DNA from: CAWAYR01 sp050250875
Lineage (GTDB): Bacteria; Acidobacteriota; Vicinamibacteria; Vicinamibacterales; UBA2999
NCBI GenBank assembly: GCA_050250875.1
Contig: JBFWNV010000001.1
Coordinates: 1,922,001 to 1,986,000 of the forward strand
Direction of reading: 5' to 3'
Length of the DNA: 64,000 nt
Both the position numbers and the translations under genes were made by a program. Shown here in pieces: positions 9,216 through 17,854 of the stretch (position 1 is its first letter; every line of letters starts with the position of its first letter). The notes below the pieces were generated by a model, which saw only the letters and a program-made list of their open reading frames with translations, did not search any database and was not told where the DNA came from.

Positions 9216-10051
9216 CAGAACCACCGGTTGCCGACGGTCACGGTATCTCCGGGCAGGACCTTGTCGCCCAACGCCGCCTTGAGCTCCGTGCGCTTGCCGT
9301 TGACGATGCGGATGATCTTCACCCGCCTGTTCGAGCCCAGATCGTTGATGCCGTTGGCCTTGGAGATCGCCATGAGAATCGTCATGTCGCGCTCATAGGC
9401 GTAGCTGCCCGGCGAATTCACCTGGCCGTTCACATAGATCACTTCGGCGCGCGGGACGACGATGGTGTCGCCGTCCAGCAGGTCGATGTTGCTGGTCGGC
9501 CCCTTGGCCTGCAGCTGCTGGACGTCGAGGCGCAGCACCTCGCTGGCGCCGGGATCGCCGGCCAGCACCGGCCCGGTCACGGCCCGGCCGGGCGCGGGCC
9601 GCACCACGACCAGTTCGCCGCCGGCGAACTCGGTGAACGAGCCGACCCGCGTCAGCGCCTCGAGCAGCGTGAGCGCGCCCGAGAGGGGCACGACGCCCGG
9701 CGTGCGCACTTCGCCGACCACGAACACCCGCTGGCTCTTGAACTGCGCGACCCCGATCGCCACCTGCGGGTTGACGACGTAGCCGTCAGCGAGCCGGTCG
9801 CGGATCTCCTTCTCCACCTGCTCGATGGTCTGGCCCGCCGCCTTCACCCCGCCGATGAGCGGCAGCGTGATCGCGCCGGCGACGTCGACCGTGAACTCCC
9901 CGCTCAGTTCCGGCTGCGACCAGACGGCGACCTTCAGGATGTCGCCCTGGCCGATCTGGTAGGCCGCCTGAGCCGCCGTCGCGCCGGCCGCGGCCAGCAC
10001 GGCGGCCAGCGCGATGGCGGTCGGGACGAGACGCCGCAGAACCTTGGTCAT
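9215..10051 (-). CDS. Polysaccharide biosynthesis/export protein (Wza-like)
   Basis: This 278-residue outer-membrane export protein has a signal peptide (VLAAAGATAAQA, cleavage near residue 27). A Poly_export domain follows (YQIGQGDILKVAVWSQPELS to about residue 110), then SLBB-type segments (RVFVVGEVRTPGVVPLSG and VIYVNGQVNSPGSYAYER). No lipobox Cys is seen in the signal peptide, unlike E. coli Wza. It should form the periplasmic and outer-membrane channel for the polymer made by the operon. The ATG at 10051 overlaps the stop of the upstream barrel gene (ATGA), and its own stop overlaps the kinase start, so the module is tightly coupled. Confidence 0.92.
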   Translation of the reverse strand: MTKVLRRLVPTAIALAAVLAAAGATAAQAAYQIGQGDILKVAVWSQPELSGEFTVDVAGAITLPLIGGVKAAGQTIEQVEKEIRDRLADGYVVNPQVAIGVAQFKSQRVFVVGEVRTPGVVPLSGALTLLEALTRVGSFTEFAGGELVVVRPAPGRAVTGPVLAGDPGASEVLRLDVQQLQAKGPTSNIDLLDGDTIVVPRAEVIYVNGQVNSPGSYAYERDMTILMAISKANGINDLGSNRRVKIIRIVNGKRTELKAALGDKVLPGDTVTVGNRWF

Positions 10052-11322
10052 CAGTAACCTCCCGGCAGCGGACGATCCAGGCGCTGCAGGCGAGTCGAGC
10101 CGTACATCATGAATACCGTCCACCGGACGCCGCGAAACCCGCCCGGCCCGCCGGTGACATAACGTTCGATGTCGGTGCCGATCCGGGTCGCGGCCCCGAA
10201 CCGCCGCGCCAGGCCCGCCTTGTAGAGCTCGATGGCACGGAAGGGTTCGTCCTGTGCGAGCAGACCTCGCGGCTCCATGGTGCGGACCGATGCCCGGCCG
10301 AACAGCTCCCACGTGGTCCGCATCGCCACCGTGGTGAAGACGTCGGCGGCGTTCGAGACATAGAAGCCTCTGCCCGGATCGAAACTGTACTCGATGGTGC
10401 GGCGGCCCGAGACGTCGAGAAACACCGGCGCCTTGGTGAACGTCAGCCCGACATTGTACGCGGGACCGCCGTAATCCTGATTGGTTTCGACGGTGCGGTA
10501 GCGCAGGAAGCCGGCCTCCGCCCGACCCGACAGCAGGGCACGCGGGGAGAACTGCCCGCCGGCCATCACCCGCAGGCCGTTGCCGTCGCGATTCGACGCG
10601 AACAGGAACCGGTCGCGGTAGTAGTTGACCGACATGCCCAGGGCCGACAGCGGCGTCAATTGGAGCCCGGCTTCGCCGCCGAAGAGGGTGATGTTGCGGT
10701 TGAGGTTCTGCTCGAGGCTGGCGCCCCGGAAGCGGACGTCGGCGTCGTAGCGCAGCCGCGAGGCCGTGACCAGTCCTCGGTAGAACACCCGACCGCCGGG
10801 ACGGAGGGTGACGGTCGTGCCGAGCTCGGTCTCGACCCGCCGCGACTTGAGGCCGATCTCGAAGCCGACGAAGTCGGTCGGCGGCGCGTAGTGGCTGCGG
10901 TAGCCGGCCACACCCTGGACCGCCAGCCGCGCGCCGCCGGCGTCGAGCCGCGCCACGTGGTAGTAGTTGATGGTGTTGGCCTTGGTGAGGCTGATGGTGT
11001 TCACGTCGCCTTCCTGGCCCGCCTGCGTCTGCTGCTTCCCGAACTCGACCGCGTTGGCGAGGTTCAGTCGGACCCGGCCGCGTCCGACCCAGGTTTCGAT
11101 CTGTGGCACCGCGTAGAATTCGCCGGCGGGCACGCCGGTGTCGGTGCGGATGGCGTTGCTGTCGCGCCCGGCGACGATGACGATCGCGGGCGTGACGCTG
11201 ATGGCCGAGCCGAGCAGGTAGCGGCCCACGGGAGCCGGCTCGCCGGGTGGCTGGGCCACCACCCCGGCCGGGGCCAGCCAGCCGGCTACCGCCACGGTGA
11301 GGATCAGCAAACGATGTGACAC
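10051..11322 (-). CDS. Outer-membrane beta-barrel protein of the EPS export operon
   Basis: This 423-residue protein has a signal peptide (LLILTVAVAGWLAPAGVVAQ) and then alternating hydrophobic/polar strands with many aromatic residues, as in outer-membrane barrels. No catalytic motif is seen. As first gene of a five-gene operon with the Wza-, Wzc- and Wzy-like proteins, it may help export or anchor the polymer at the outer membrane, as barrel proteins in other EPS loci are thought to do. The start is GTG; no ATG fits the signal peptide. A -24/-12-like element lies directly upstream (11335-11350), leaving almost no leader. Confidence 0.75.
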   Translation of the reverse strand: MSHRLLILTVAVAGWLAPAGVVAQPPGEPAPVGRYLLGSAISVTPAIVIVAGRDSNAIRTDTGVPAGEFYAVPQIETWVGRGRVRLNLANAVEFGKQQTQAGQEGDVNTISLTKANTINYYHVARLDAGGARLAVQGVAGYRSHYAPPTDFVGFEIGLKSRRVETELGTTVTLRPGGRVFYRGLVTASRLRYDADVRFRGASLEQNLNRNITLFGGEAGLQLTPLSALGMSVNYYRDRFLFASNRDGNGLRVMAGGQFSPRALLSGRAEAGFLRYRTVETNQDYGGPAYNVGLTFTKAPVFLDVSGRRTIEYSFDPGRGFYVSNAADVFTTVAMRTTWELFGRASVRTMEPRGLLAQDEPFRAIELYKAGLARRFGAATRIGTDIERYVTGGPGGFRGVRWTVFMMYGSTRLQRLDRPLPGGY

Positions 11323-11334
11323 GCGGCTCGATTA

Positions 11335-11350
11335 CGCAGGGTCCGTGCCA
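11335..11350 (-). promoter_or_regulatory. Putative sigma-54 (-24/-12) promoter of the EPS export operon
   Basis: Read on the minus strand the site is TGGCACG, four bases, then CTGCG, against the consensus TGGCACG-N4-TTGCW. The GG and GC cores have the required spacing. The predicted transcript would start about 2 bases before the GTG at 11322. The rest of the 187-bp gap (11323-11509) shows nothing else convincing. Confidence 0.45.
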
Positions 11351-11509
11351 GTCGCCACGGCTGCACCCGGTGGCGTATAACCGGCCGACATCGCACGAGA
11401 TAGGCCAGAAAGAGCCCGTCGGCAACTCGACGAATGTCGGGGCCGGCCAAGCTTTTTGTTCGCCAACCACGCCAGCCCGGACATCCCCACGCCCCGCGCC
11501 GACGGACGC

Positions 11510-12421
11510 TCACGCCGAGGGGGGCGGGTCGTTCCAGAGGTCGGCCCAGCTCAACGCCACCCCCGGCGGGTCCAGCCCCAGCGCCGTCCGGACCAGGCGG
11601 CGGACGCGGCTCACCACCATGACGCCGGCGGCCAGGCAGGCGGCCGACCCGGCGCCGCGGTGCAGGCGGAAGAACCGCACCTTGCTGCGGTAGAGCGCCA
11701 CGAGCATCGCCTCGCGGACCTGCCGGGTGCTCTGCCCGCCGAAGTGGGTGATCACCGCGTCGGGGGTGTACCAGGTCTCCCAGCCGGCAGCCCGCATCCG
11801 CCAGCACCAGTCCGGCTCCTCCGAGTACATGAAGTACCCCTCGTCGAGGACCCCGACCTCGTCGAGGGCCTCGCGCCGCGCCAGCATGCAGGCGCCGACG
11901 ACATAGTCGGTGCGCTGCGCCCGGCGGCTCGCCGCTGCCGGGCGGCTCGGGTAGCCGCGGTAGGTGAGGCGGCGGCCGATGCCGGTCACCGACAGCAGCT
12001 CGTTCGAGAGCGACGGAAACGGCGTCGGGCCGGTCTGAAACGACCCGTCGGGATTCTCCAGGCGCGGCCCGACGACCCCGGCGCGCGGGTGCGCGTCGGC
12101 GAAGGCGATGAGGGCGGCGATCGACCCCGGCTGGGCGACCGTGTCGCTGTTCAGCAGCAACACGTAGCGGCCGCGGCTGGCGGCGATGCCCTGGTTGTTG
12201 GCGGCGGCGAAGCCGGCGTTCTCGCGGTTGGCGACGACCCGCACGTGCGGAAAGCTGTCGCGGATCGCCTCCACCGACCCGTCGGTCGAGGCGTTGTCGA
12301 TCACCCACGCGTCCCAGGAGAGCGCCCCGGCGGCGGCGGGCAGCGACGCCAGGCAGGCGGTGGTCAGCGCCCGCGTGTTCCAGCTGACGATCACCACCGA
12401 GACGTCGGGCGCGGCGCTCAC
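11510..12421 (-). CDS. Glycosyltransferase family 2 protein
   Basis: This 303-residue inverting GT-A enzyme resembles rhamnosyltransferases. It opens with VSVVIVSWNTRALTTACL, has DNASTDGSVEAI for nucleotide binding, LLLNSDTVAQPG as the metal-binding (DxD-like) region, and the acceptor segment YFMYSEEPDWCWRMRAAG. A C-terminal hydrophobic stretch (GSAACLAAGVMVVSRV) may bind the membrane. The GTG at 12421 overlaps the previous stop (GTGA) and defines the start; longer in-frame starts would run into the neighbouring gene. It is the last gene of the flippase operon. Confidence 0.88.
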   Translation of the reverse strand: MSAAPDVSVVIVSWNTRALTTACLASLPAAAGALSWDAWVIDNASTDGSVEAIRDSFPHVRVVANRENAGFAAANNQGIAASRGRYVLLLNSDTVAQPGSIAALIAFADAHPRAGVVGPRLENPDGSFQTGPTPFPSLSNELLSVTGIGRRLTYRGYPSRPAAASRRAQRTDYVVGACMLARREALDEVGVLDEGYFMYSEEPDWCWRMRAAGWETWYTPDAVITHFGGQSTRQVREAMLVALYRSKVRFFRLHRGAGSAACLAAGVMVVSRVRRLVRTALGLDPPGVALSWADLWNDPPPSA

Positions 12422-13584
12422 CGGCGCTGCTCCGCGGCCAGCCGCTGGGCGTGGGCACGATGCAGCGACGCCAGCGTCTCGGCCGCCGACCGGCGCCACG
12501 TGAACTCGGCGACGCGGGCGGCGCCGGCGCGCCGCAGGCGCTCGGCTTCCGCGGCGTCGCCGGTCACCCGCTCGAGGTGGACGGCGAGCGCGGCGTCGTC
12601 TTCGGCGTCCACGAAGTGCGCGGCGTCACCGGCCACCTCGGGAATCGCACCGCGGTTCGAGGCGACGATCGGCGCGCCGTAGCTCATCGCCTCGAGCAGC
12701 GGGATGCCGAAGCCCTCCACCCACGACGGAAACGCGAACACCGCGGCGCCGGCATAGAGCGCGGCCAGGGTCTCGGTGGACGGCCTGACCAGCAGCCGGG
12801 CCTCGCCAGCGGCGACCGCGGCCTGCAGCACCGGCAGCACGTCGGCGTGACGGGCGAAGAACACGAAGGTCAGCCGCCGGCGCACGTCGGCCGGCAGCCG
12901 GGCCGCCGCGCGGAGGATGACGCCCGGGTTCTTGAGGCCGTCGGCCAGGACGTACGGCGTCGTCAGGCCGTGTGCCTCGCGGGCGGCGGCGATGCCGGCG
13001 GCGGCGACGGCCACCTTCGGCGGCGCGCCGTGATAGACGACGTCGATGTCGTCGGCGCGCCTGCGGCTGGCCTCGACGATGGTGCCGCGCGAGAAGTCCG
13101 ACATCGTCACCAGCCGCGTCGCCCGCCGCACGGCCCGCACCGTCGCCTGGTGCAGGTAGACGGTCATCACGCGCGTGCGCAGCGTCGTCCGGTGGCCGAC
13201 CACCCACAGCGTGTGGCTGAGCGGCAGCAGGTTGATGGCGTCGTGGACGGTGACGACGGTGGCGGCGCCGGCCGGGCCGAAGCCGTAGTTGGCGGGGAAG
13301 AACGCGACGTCGATGCCGTCGGCGGCCATGTGCCGGGCCAGCGCATGATCGTTCCACACCGAGGACACCGCGTGGCGCCACGGCAGCGTCCGCACCGTCA
13401 CGCCGGGCGGCGGCGTGATCTCCAGCGGGGCCTTACGGTCGGCGTAGAGCACGAACCGATCGTCGCTGGCGCGGATCATCTCCGGCACCAGGCGGGTGAC
13501 GTAGGTGTGCACGCCGCCGACCAGCCCGTGTGACAGGTAGCGGACGTCGATGCCGATCCGCAGCGGCGTGGGCCCGCCGCTCAT
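12418..13584 (-). CDS. Glycosyltransferase family 4 (group 1) protein
   Basis: This 388-residue GT-B enzyme resembles mannosyltransferases. It begins LRIGIDVRYLSHGLVGGVHTYV, contains VVTVHDAINLLPLSHTL in the N-terminal domain, and has the donor-site segment FAFPSWVEGFGIPLLEAMSY with the conserved E-x7-E spacing. The ATG at 13584 overlaps the flippase stop by 4 bases and the stop overlaps the next GT2 gene, so the three are co-translated. It probably builds the repeat unit that the adjacent flippase moves. Confidence 0.9.
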   Translation of the reverse strand: MSGGPTPLRIGIDVRYLSHGLVGGVHTYVTRLVPEMIRASDDRFVLYADRKAPLEITPPPGVTVRTLPWRHAVSSVWNDHALARHMAADGIDVAFFPANYGFGPAGAATVVTVHDAINLLPLSHTLWVVGHRTTLRTRVMTVYLHQATVRAVRRATRLVTMSDFSRGTIVEASRRRADDIDVVYHGAPPKVAVAAAGIAAAREAHGLTTPYVLADGLKNPGVILRAAARLPADVRRRLTFVFFARHADVLPVLQAAVAAGEARLLVRPSTETLAALYAGAAVFAFPSWVEGFGIPLLEAMSYGAPIVASNRGAIPEVAGDAAHFVDAEDDAALAVHLERVTGDAAEAERLRRAGAARVAEFTWRRSAAETLASLHRAHAQRLAAEQRR

Positions 13585-15107
13585 GCCGGCAGCAGCGCCC
13601 GCACCGGCGCTGGCAGGTGGGCCACCAGGTCGTCCCGCTCCTCGTGCTGCAGGCCGCGCCAGAACAGCACGCCGTAGAGTGCGCTGGCCACTGCCGTGAC
13701 CGCCAGCAGCCACGGCGACTGCGGTCCGAGCACGACGAACGCGACGACCGTGGGCAGGAAGGCGGTGAGGGCCGGCAACAGGGTCGGCCGCACGACGTGG
13801 CGCCACAGATCGCCCCAGCCCAGCCCAAGTTCGCCGAGGACGAACGACAGGAACACGTACTCGAGGAGCACGGCCGGCAGCATCGTGCCCAGGGCGACAC
13901 CGAAGATGCCGAGCGGCGCCACCAGCCACAGACTGAGCAGCAGGTTGAGGACCGCCTGCGGCACCGAATAGCGCCGTACAATCGGGCCGACGCGACGCAT
14001 CGCGCCGAGCACGCCGAACGCGGCGTGGTTGTGCGCGGTGACGATGAAGGTGGCGACCAGCACCTGCACGACGGCGAAGTGCGCCGAGAACGATTCGCCG
14101 ACCCACGCGTGCAGGATCGGCCCGGCGCACAGGCCCAGCGACCAGCCGAGCGGCCAGGTGAGCGCCGCGGTGTACTTGGTCATGCGCAGCCAGAGGCGCT
14201 GCAGGCTGGCCTGATCGCCGGCGGCGTGCAGCCCGGCGGCCACCGGCCAGATCGCCTGCACCAGCGTCGTCGAGACGCTGTACACCAGCATGTAGAGCTT
14301 CCACGCCGCCGAGTAGTGGGTGACCGACTCGACGGTGAGGAACAGACCGATGACGATCCGATCGGTCTGCTCGATGAGCGACGTGCTGAGCGCGCCGAGG
14401 AACATCCAGCCGCCGAGCCCGGTCAGCTCACGGGCCGTCGCCGCGGTCACGTGCTGCGGGCCGACCCGCAGCTGCGGTGCGGCCCGGAACGCGAAGCCGG
14501 CGAGCAGCAGCCCGGTGACGACGATGAGGCCGGTCTCGAGCCACATGACCGCGGCCAGGCCGAAGCCGAGCGCCAGCAGCAGCGCGATGCCGACGAGTTT
14601 GCCGAGCAGCGACACCATCCACACCTGGGTGCAGCGGTCCTGACGCTGGGCGGCGCCGAGCACGGCGTTGAAGACGTGGCCGGGCATCTGCATCGGCACG
14701 CCGACGATACCGAGCGTGAAGGCGATGCGGGCCTCGTCGGTGAGCGTGGCGGGAATCGAGAACACCTCGAGCATCCACGGAATCAGCGGCAGGGCGAGAA
14801 GCGCCAGGCTGCCGAGGCCGATCACCAGCACCAGGGCCGTGGACACCGTGCGGGCCAGGGCGCGGTCGTCGCGGGTGGCGATGTGTGCGGCGGCGAACTG
14901 GGCCATCGCCGGCGCCAGCCCGAGTTGCAGCAGCCCCATGTAGCCGCTCACCGAGCCGATGAGCAGCCAGATGCCGGTGGCCGCCTCGCCCATCCTGGCG
15001 ATCGCCGCCGGGAACAGGAGCAGGTTCACCGCCAGGTTGACGGCGAACCCCACGTAGTTCCACGCGGTGTTGCGGACGATCGACTTGCGGATGCCGGAAC
15101 CGTTCAC
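13581..15107 (-). CDS. Oligosaccharide flippase (Wzx/MATE-like)
   Basis: This 508-residue protein has about fourteen hydrophobic helices starting with WNYVGFAVNLAVNLLLFPAAI, matching the MOP-superfamily polysaccharide flippases that move undecaprenyl-linked repeat units across the inner membrane. The GTG at 15107 is chosen because GAGGG lies about 7 bases upstream; a longer frame from TTG at 15233 would add an unlikely Arg-rich extension. It heads a three-gene unit with two glycosyltransferases and diverges from the GT4 gene at 15363. Together with the Wzy- and Wzc-like genes it indicates a Wzx/Wzy-dependent pathway. Confidence 0.87.
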   Translation of the reverse strand: MNGSGIRKSIVRNTAWNYVGFAVNLAVNLLLFPAAIARMGEAATGIWLLIGSVSGYMGLLQLGLAPAMAQFAAAHIATRDDRALARTVSTALVLVIGLGSLALLALPLIPWMLEVFSIPATLTDEARIAFTLGIVGVPMQMPGHVFNAVLGAAQRQDRCTQVWMVSLLGKLVGIALLLALGFGLAAVMWLETGLIVVTGLLLAGFAFRAAPQLRVGPQHVTAATARELTGLGGWMFLGALSTSLIEQTDRIVIGLFLTVESVTHYSAAWKLYMLVYSVSTTLVQAIWPVAAGLHAAGDQASLQRLWLRMTKYTAALTWPLGWSLGLCAGPILHAWVGESFSAHFAVVQVLVATFIVTAHNHAAFGVLGAMRRVGPIVRRYSVPQAVLNLLLSLWLVAPLGIFGVALGTMLPAVLLEYVFLSFVLGELGLGWGDLWRHVVRPTLLPALTAFLPTVVAFVVLGPQSPWLLAVTAVASALYGVLFWRGLQHEERDDLVAHLPAPVRALLPA

Positions 15108-15320
15108 TGGAGCCCTCAACTGTACAACGCCGACATGCCGGCTTCGGCCATGCACATCGCGCGCCGCCGCGCTGTCGTCGCGCGGCTGCGCATTCCGGCG
15201 CAGGTTGCCCTGGACTCCGAGGATGAAAGTCAATGCCGGGCTCGATTACGCTGAGCCGTCGGGCCGTGCAATCCCGACGGCCGGCGCGCCAAGGATGTCG
15301 ATGCCGGGCCGACTCGGGCG

Positions 15321-15336
15321 GGGCATCACGTTTGCA
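15321..15336 (+). promoter_or_regulatory. Putative sigma-54 (-24/-12) promoter
   Basis: GGGCATC, four bases, then TTGCA matches TGGCACG-N4-TTGCW at 5 of 7 and 5 of 5 positions with correct spacing. Transcription would start near 15347, about 16 bases before the ATG at 15363. The rest of this 255-bp divergent gap (15108-15362) includes a 13-base sequence at 15239-15251 shared with 11325-11337. Confidence 0.4.
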
Positions 15337-15362
15337 GCTGGCCGCCCCGCCTGCGTGGCGTG

Positions 15363-16670
15363 ATGCGCGTTCTCGTCGTCTCTCCCCATCTTCCGCCGTC
15401 GTTCCTCGGTGGAGTCGAGGTCTATTCAGCGGGCCTGCTTCGCGCCCTCGACGACCGCGGGCACGACGTGAGGGGTGTGGCCGTCGAACGCCTGACGAGC
15501 GCGCCGGCCGATGCGTGCACCGCCGTCGTCGACGAGGCGCAGGGATACCCCGTCCACCGCCTGCAGATGGCCCTCGCGCCGTCCAGGGTGTTCCCGCTGC
15601 TCGCCACCCACGGGCCGGCGGAGGACTGGATGGAGCGGCATCTGCACCACACCCGGCCAGACGTCGTCCACCTGCAGAGCGGCTACCTGCTCGGCGCCCC
15701 CACGCTCGCAGCGGCCCGCCGGACCGGGACCCCGGTGGTGCTGACCCTCCACGACTACTGGTTTGCCTGCCCACGCGTCACGTTGCGCCATCCGTCCGGG
15801 GCCATCTGCAGCGGGCCGTCGCCCGGGAAATGCGCGTGGTGCCTGACCGCGGATCAGCGGCGACATCGATGGCTGGATGCGATGAGCGGCGGAGCGCTGA
15901 CGCGCGGGCGCGACAAGTCCTGGCTCTGGCGGACGTTCGTGGGTGATGACGGCGGCGCCGTCATCGAGCGGCAGCAGCTGCTGGCCGGCCTGCTCGATTC
16001 GGCCGCCGCGGTCCTGGCGCCGACGCGCTTCGTCGCCAATCGCGTCGCCGCCACCGGATTCCCCGCCGATCGAATCGTGACCAGCCGCTGCGGGATGCCG
16101 CCGCTGTCGCGCCACGTCCCCGCCCGCGCGGACGGGCTGCGGCTCGCCTACATCGGCCAGGTGGCGCCTCACAAGGGCATCCACCTCCTGATCCAGGCCG
16201 TGCGTGCTCTCGACGATCGCGCCGTCTCGTTGCAGATACACGGGCCGCTGACGCCGTACCCCGAGTACGTGGCGCATCTGCGTTCGCTCGCCGCAGGCGA
16301 TCCGCGAATCGCGTTTCGGGGGCCCTATCGCCGCGAGGCGCTGCCGGATCTGTTCGCCGCCGCGGATGTGGTCGTCGCGCCCTCGACATGGCACGAGGTG
16401 GCCGCGCTCGTGATCCAGGAGGCGCAGGCGTCCGGCGTCCCCGTGCTGGCCTCGAACCTGGGCGGATCGCCCGAGCTCATCCGGGACGGCGTCGACGGGC
16501 TGCTGTTCGACCCGGAGACGCCGGGCGATCTCGAGCGGCAGCTCCGCCGCCTGCTCGACGAGCCGGGCCTGCTCCGGGCGCTGGCCGCCGCCGCGCCGAC
16601 CCCGCGCACGATCGACGAGGAGGTGGACGCGCTCCTCGCGCTCTACGCGTCGCTGGAACGGGTGTCATGA
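15363..16670 (+). CDS. Glycosyltransferase family 4 protein
   Basis: This 435-residue GT-B enzyme starts MRVLVVSPHLPPSFLGGVEVY. It has LTLHDYWFACPRVTLRHPSG, then a Cys-containing insertion (CSGPSPGKCAWC) seen in a GT4 subgroup, and the donor site STWHEVAALVIQEAQASGVPVLASN with GGSPELI. It also has the loop AYIGQVAPHKGIHLLIQA. A similar Cys insertion occurs in the GT4 gene at 26247, so the two may be paralogues. A GTG immediately before the ATG (15360) is an alternative start. Its stop overlaps the next gene by 4 bases. Confidence 0.9.
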   Translation: MRVLVVSPHLPPSFLGGVEVYSAGLLRALDDRGHDVRGVAVERLTSAPADACTAVVDEAQGYPVHRLQMALAPSRVFPLLATHGPAEDWMERHLHHTRPDVVHLQSGYLLGAPTLAAARRTGTPVVLTLHDYWFACPRVTLRHPSGAICSGPSPGKCAWCLTADQRRHRWLDAMSGGALTRGRDKSWLWRTFVGDDGGAVIERQQLLAGLLDSAAAVLAPTRFVANRVAATGFPADRIVTSRCGMPPLSRHVPARADGLRLAYIGQVAPHKGIHLLIQAVRALDDRAVSLQIHGPLTPYPEYVAHLRSLAAGDPRIAFRGPYRREALPDLFAAADVVVAPSTWHEVAALVIQEAQASGVPVLASNLGGSPELIRDGVDGLLFDPETPGDLERQLRRLLDEPGLLRALAAAAPTPRTIDEEVDALLALYASLERVS

Positions 16671-17854
16671 GGATTTTCGCGCTCAGCACCTGGTGCCCGT
16701 ACCCGACGGTCAACGGCAGCACCCTGCGCGCCTATCACCTGCTGCGGGCGTTGTCGGCGCGCCACGACGTGGACCTCGTGGCCTTCGCCGCGCCGGGCCC
16801 GCCCGACGCCGCAGCCATCGCGCACCTGCGCACGTTCTGCCGCGAGGTCACCGTGGTGCCGAGAAGCCCGTTCACGCCGCTGCGCTCGGGAGGCGCCGGG
16901 CTGCTGCAGGCGACGCCGCGATCGCTCGTCGAGACCGATGACGCCGAGGTGCGGGCGCTGGCGAGGGAGCGGGCCTCCCGCGCCGACGTGGCCGTGGGCA
17001 TGCAGCTCCAGGCGGCCCGTTACCTCGACGGCCTCGGCCGGCCGGCGGTCTTCGAAGAGGCGGAGCCGCGGCAGATCGCCGCTCTGGTCGATCAGGCCCC
17101 TGGCGCCGTGCGGCGCTGGCGGCGGCGCCTCACCTGGCGCAAGCAGGCCCGCTACCTGGCCCGGCTGTCGGGCGGGATGTCGGCGGTGACGGTCGTGTCC
17201 GAGCCCGAGCGCGACACCCTCGCCGGCACCGGCGTGCCGGCCGCCAAGATCCACGTAGTGCCCAACGGCGCCGACGCCGCCGACCTCGCGCGCCCGCGAG
17301 CCGTCGCGGTGCCCGCGCGGCTGATCTACAGCGGCGCGATCACCTACGCCCCGAACCTGGAGGCGGTGGTGTGGTGCCTCAACCAGGTGATGCCGCGTGT
17401 CCGCGCGGTGCGGCCCGACGTGCAGCTCTGGGTCACCGGCGACACCGGCACCGTGCCGCTCGAGCGGATGCCTCATCCCGGGAGTGTGCGTTTCACCGGG
17501 CGGCTGCCCGACATCAAGGATGTGGTGAGCGGATCGGCGGTGGCCGTGGTGCCGCTGCTCACCGGGGGCGGCACCCGGTTGAAGGTGCTGGAGGCGCTCG
17601 CGCTCGGCGTGCCGGTGGTCTCCACCGCCAAGGGCGTGGAGGGCCTGGCCGTGACCGACGGCGTCCACGCCTTCGTCGCCGACGACCCCGGCGTCTTCGC
17701 CGAGCGAGTCCTGCGCGTGATCGCCGATCCCGCGCTCGCGGCGCGGCTCTCGGGAGAGGGCCGTGCGCTCGTCGCCGCGTCGTACACCTGGGAGGCGAGC
17801 GGCCAGCGGCTGCTCGCCGTCCTCGACCGCGTGATGGAGGGATCCCGCCCGTGA
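16667..17854 (+). CDS. Glycosyltransferase family 4 protein
   Basis: This 395-residue GT-B enzyme begins MRIFALSTWCPYPTVNGSTL, with IYSGAITYAPNLEAVVWCLN in the donor domain and GGGTRLKVLEALALGVPVVS as the nucleotide-sugar-binding Glu region. The layout resembles sugar transferases of the type associated with EPS clusters (TIGR03087-like), to which the genes at 1542 and 21753 also look related. The ATG overlaps the stop of the preceding GT4 gene (ATGA) and its stop overlaps the following GTG, so it is the middle of a coupled four-gene unit. Confidence 0.88.
   Translation: MRIFALSTWCPYPTVNGSTLRAYHLLRALSARHDVDLVAFAAPGPPDAAAIAHLRTFCREVTVVPRSPFTPLRSGGAGLLQATPRSLVETDDAEVRALARERASRADVAVGMQLQAARYLDGLGRPAVFEEAEPRQIAALVDQAPGAVRRWRRRLTWRKQARYLARLSGGMSAVTVVSEPERDTLAGTGVPAAKIHVVPNGADAADLARPRAVAVPARLIYSGAITYAPNLEAVVWCLNQVMPRVRAVRPDVQLWVTGDTGTVPLERMPHPGSVRFTGRLPDIKDVVSGSAVAVVPLLTGGGTRLKVLEALALGVPVVSTAKGVEGLAVTDGVHAFVADDPGVFAERVLRVIADPALAARLSGEGRALVAASYTWEASGQRLLAVLDRVMEGSRP

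Noticed and set aside
11441..11459. GGCCGGCC followed by TTTTTG as a terminator
   Set aside because: The palindrome leaves no loop for a stable hairpin, and no plus-strand gene ends there.
13581..15233. Longer form of the flippase starting at TTG 15233
   Set aside because: It would add 42 Arg-rich residues before the first helix; the GTG at 15107 has a good Shine-Dalgarno sequence.
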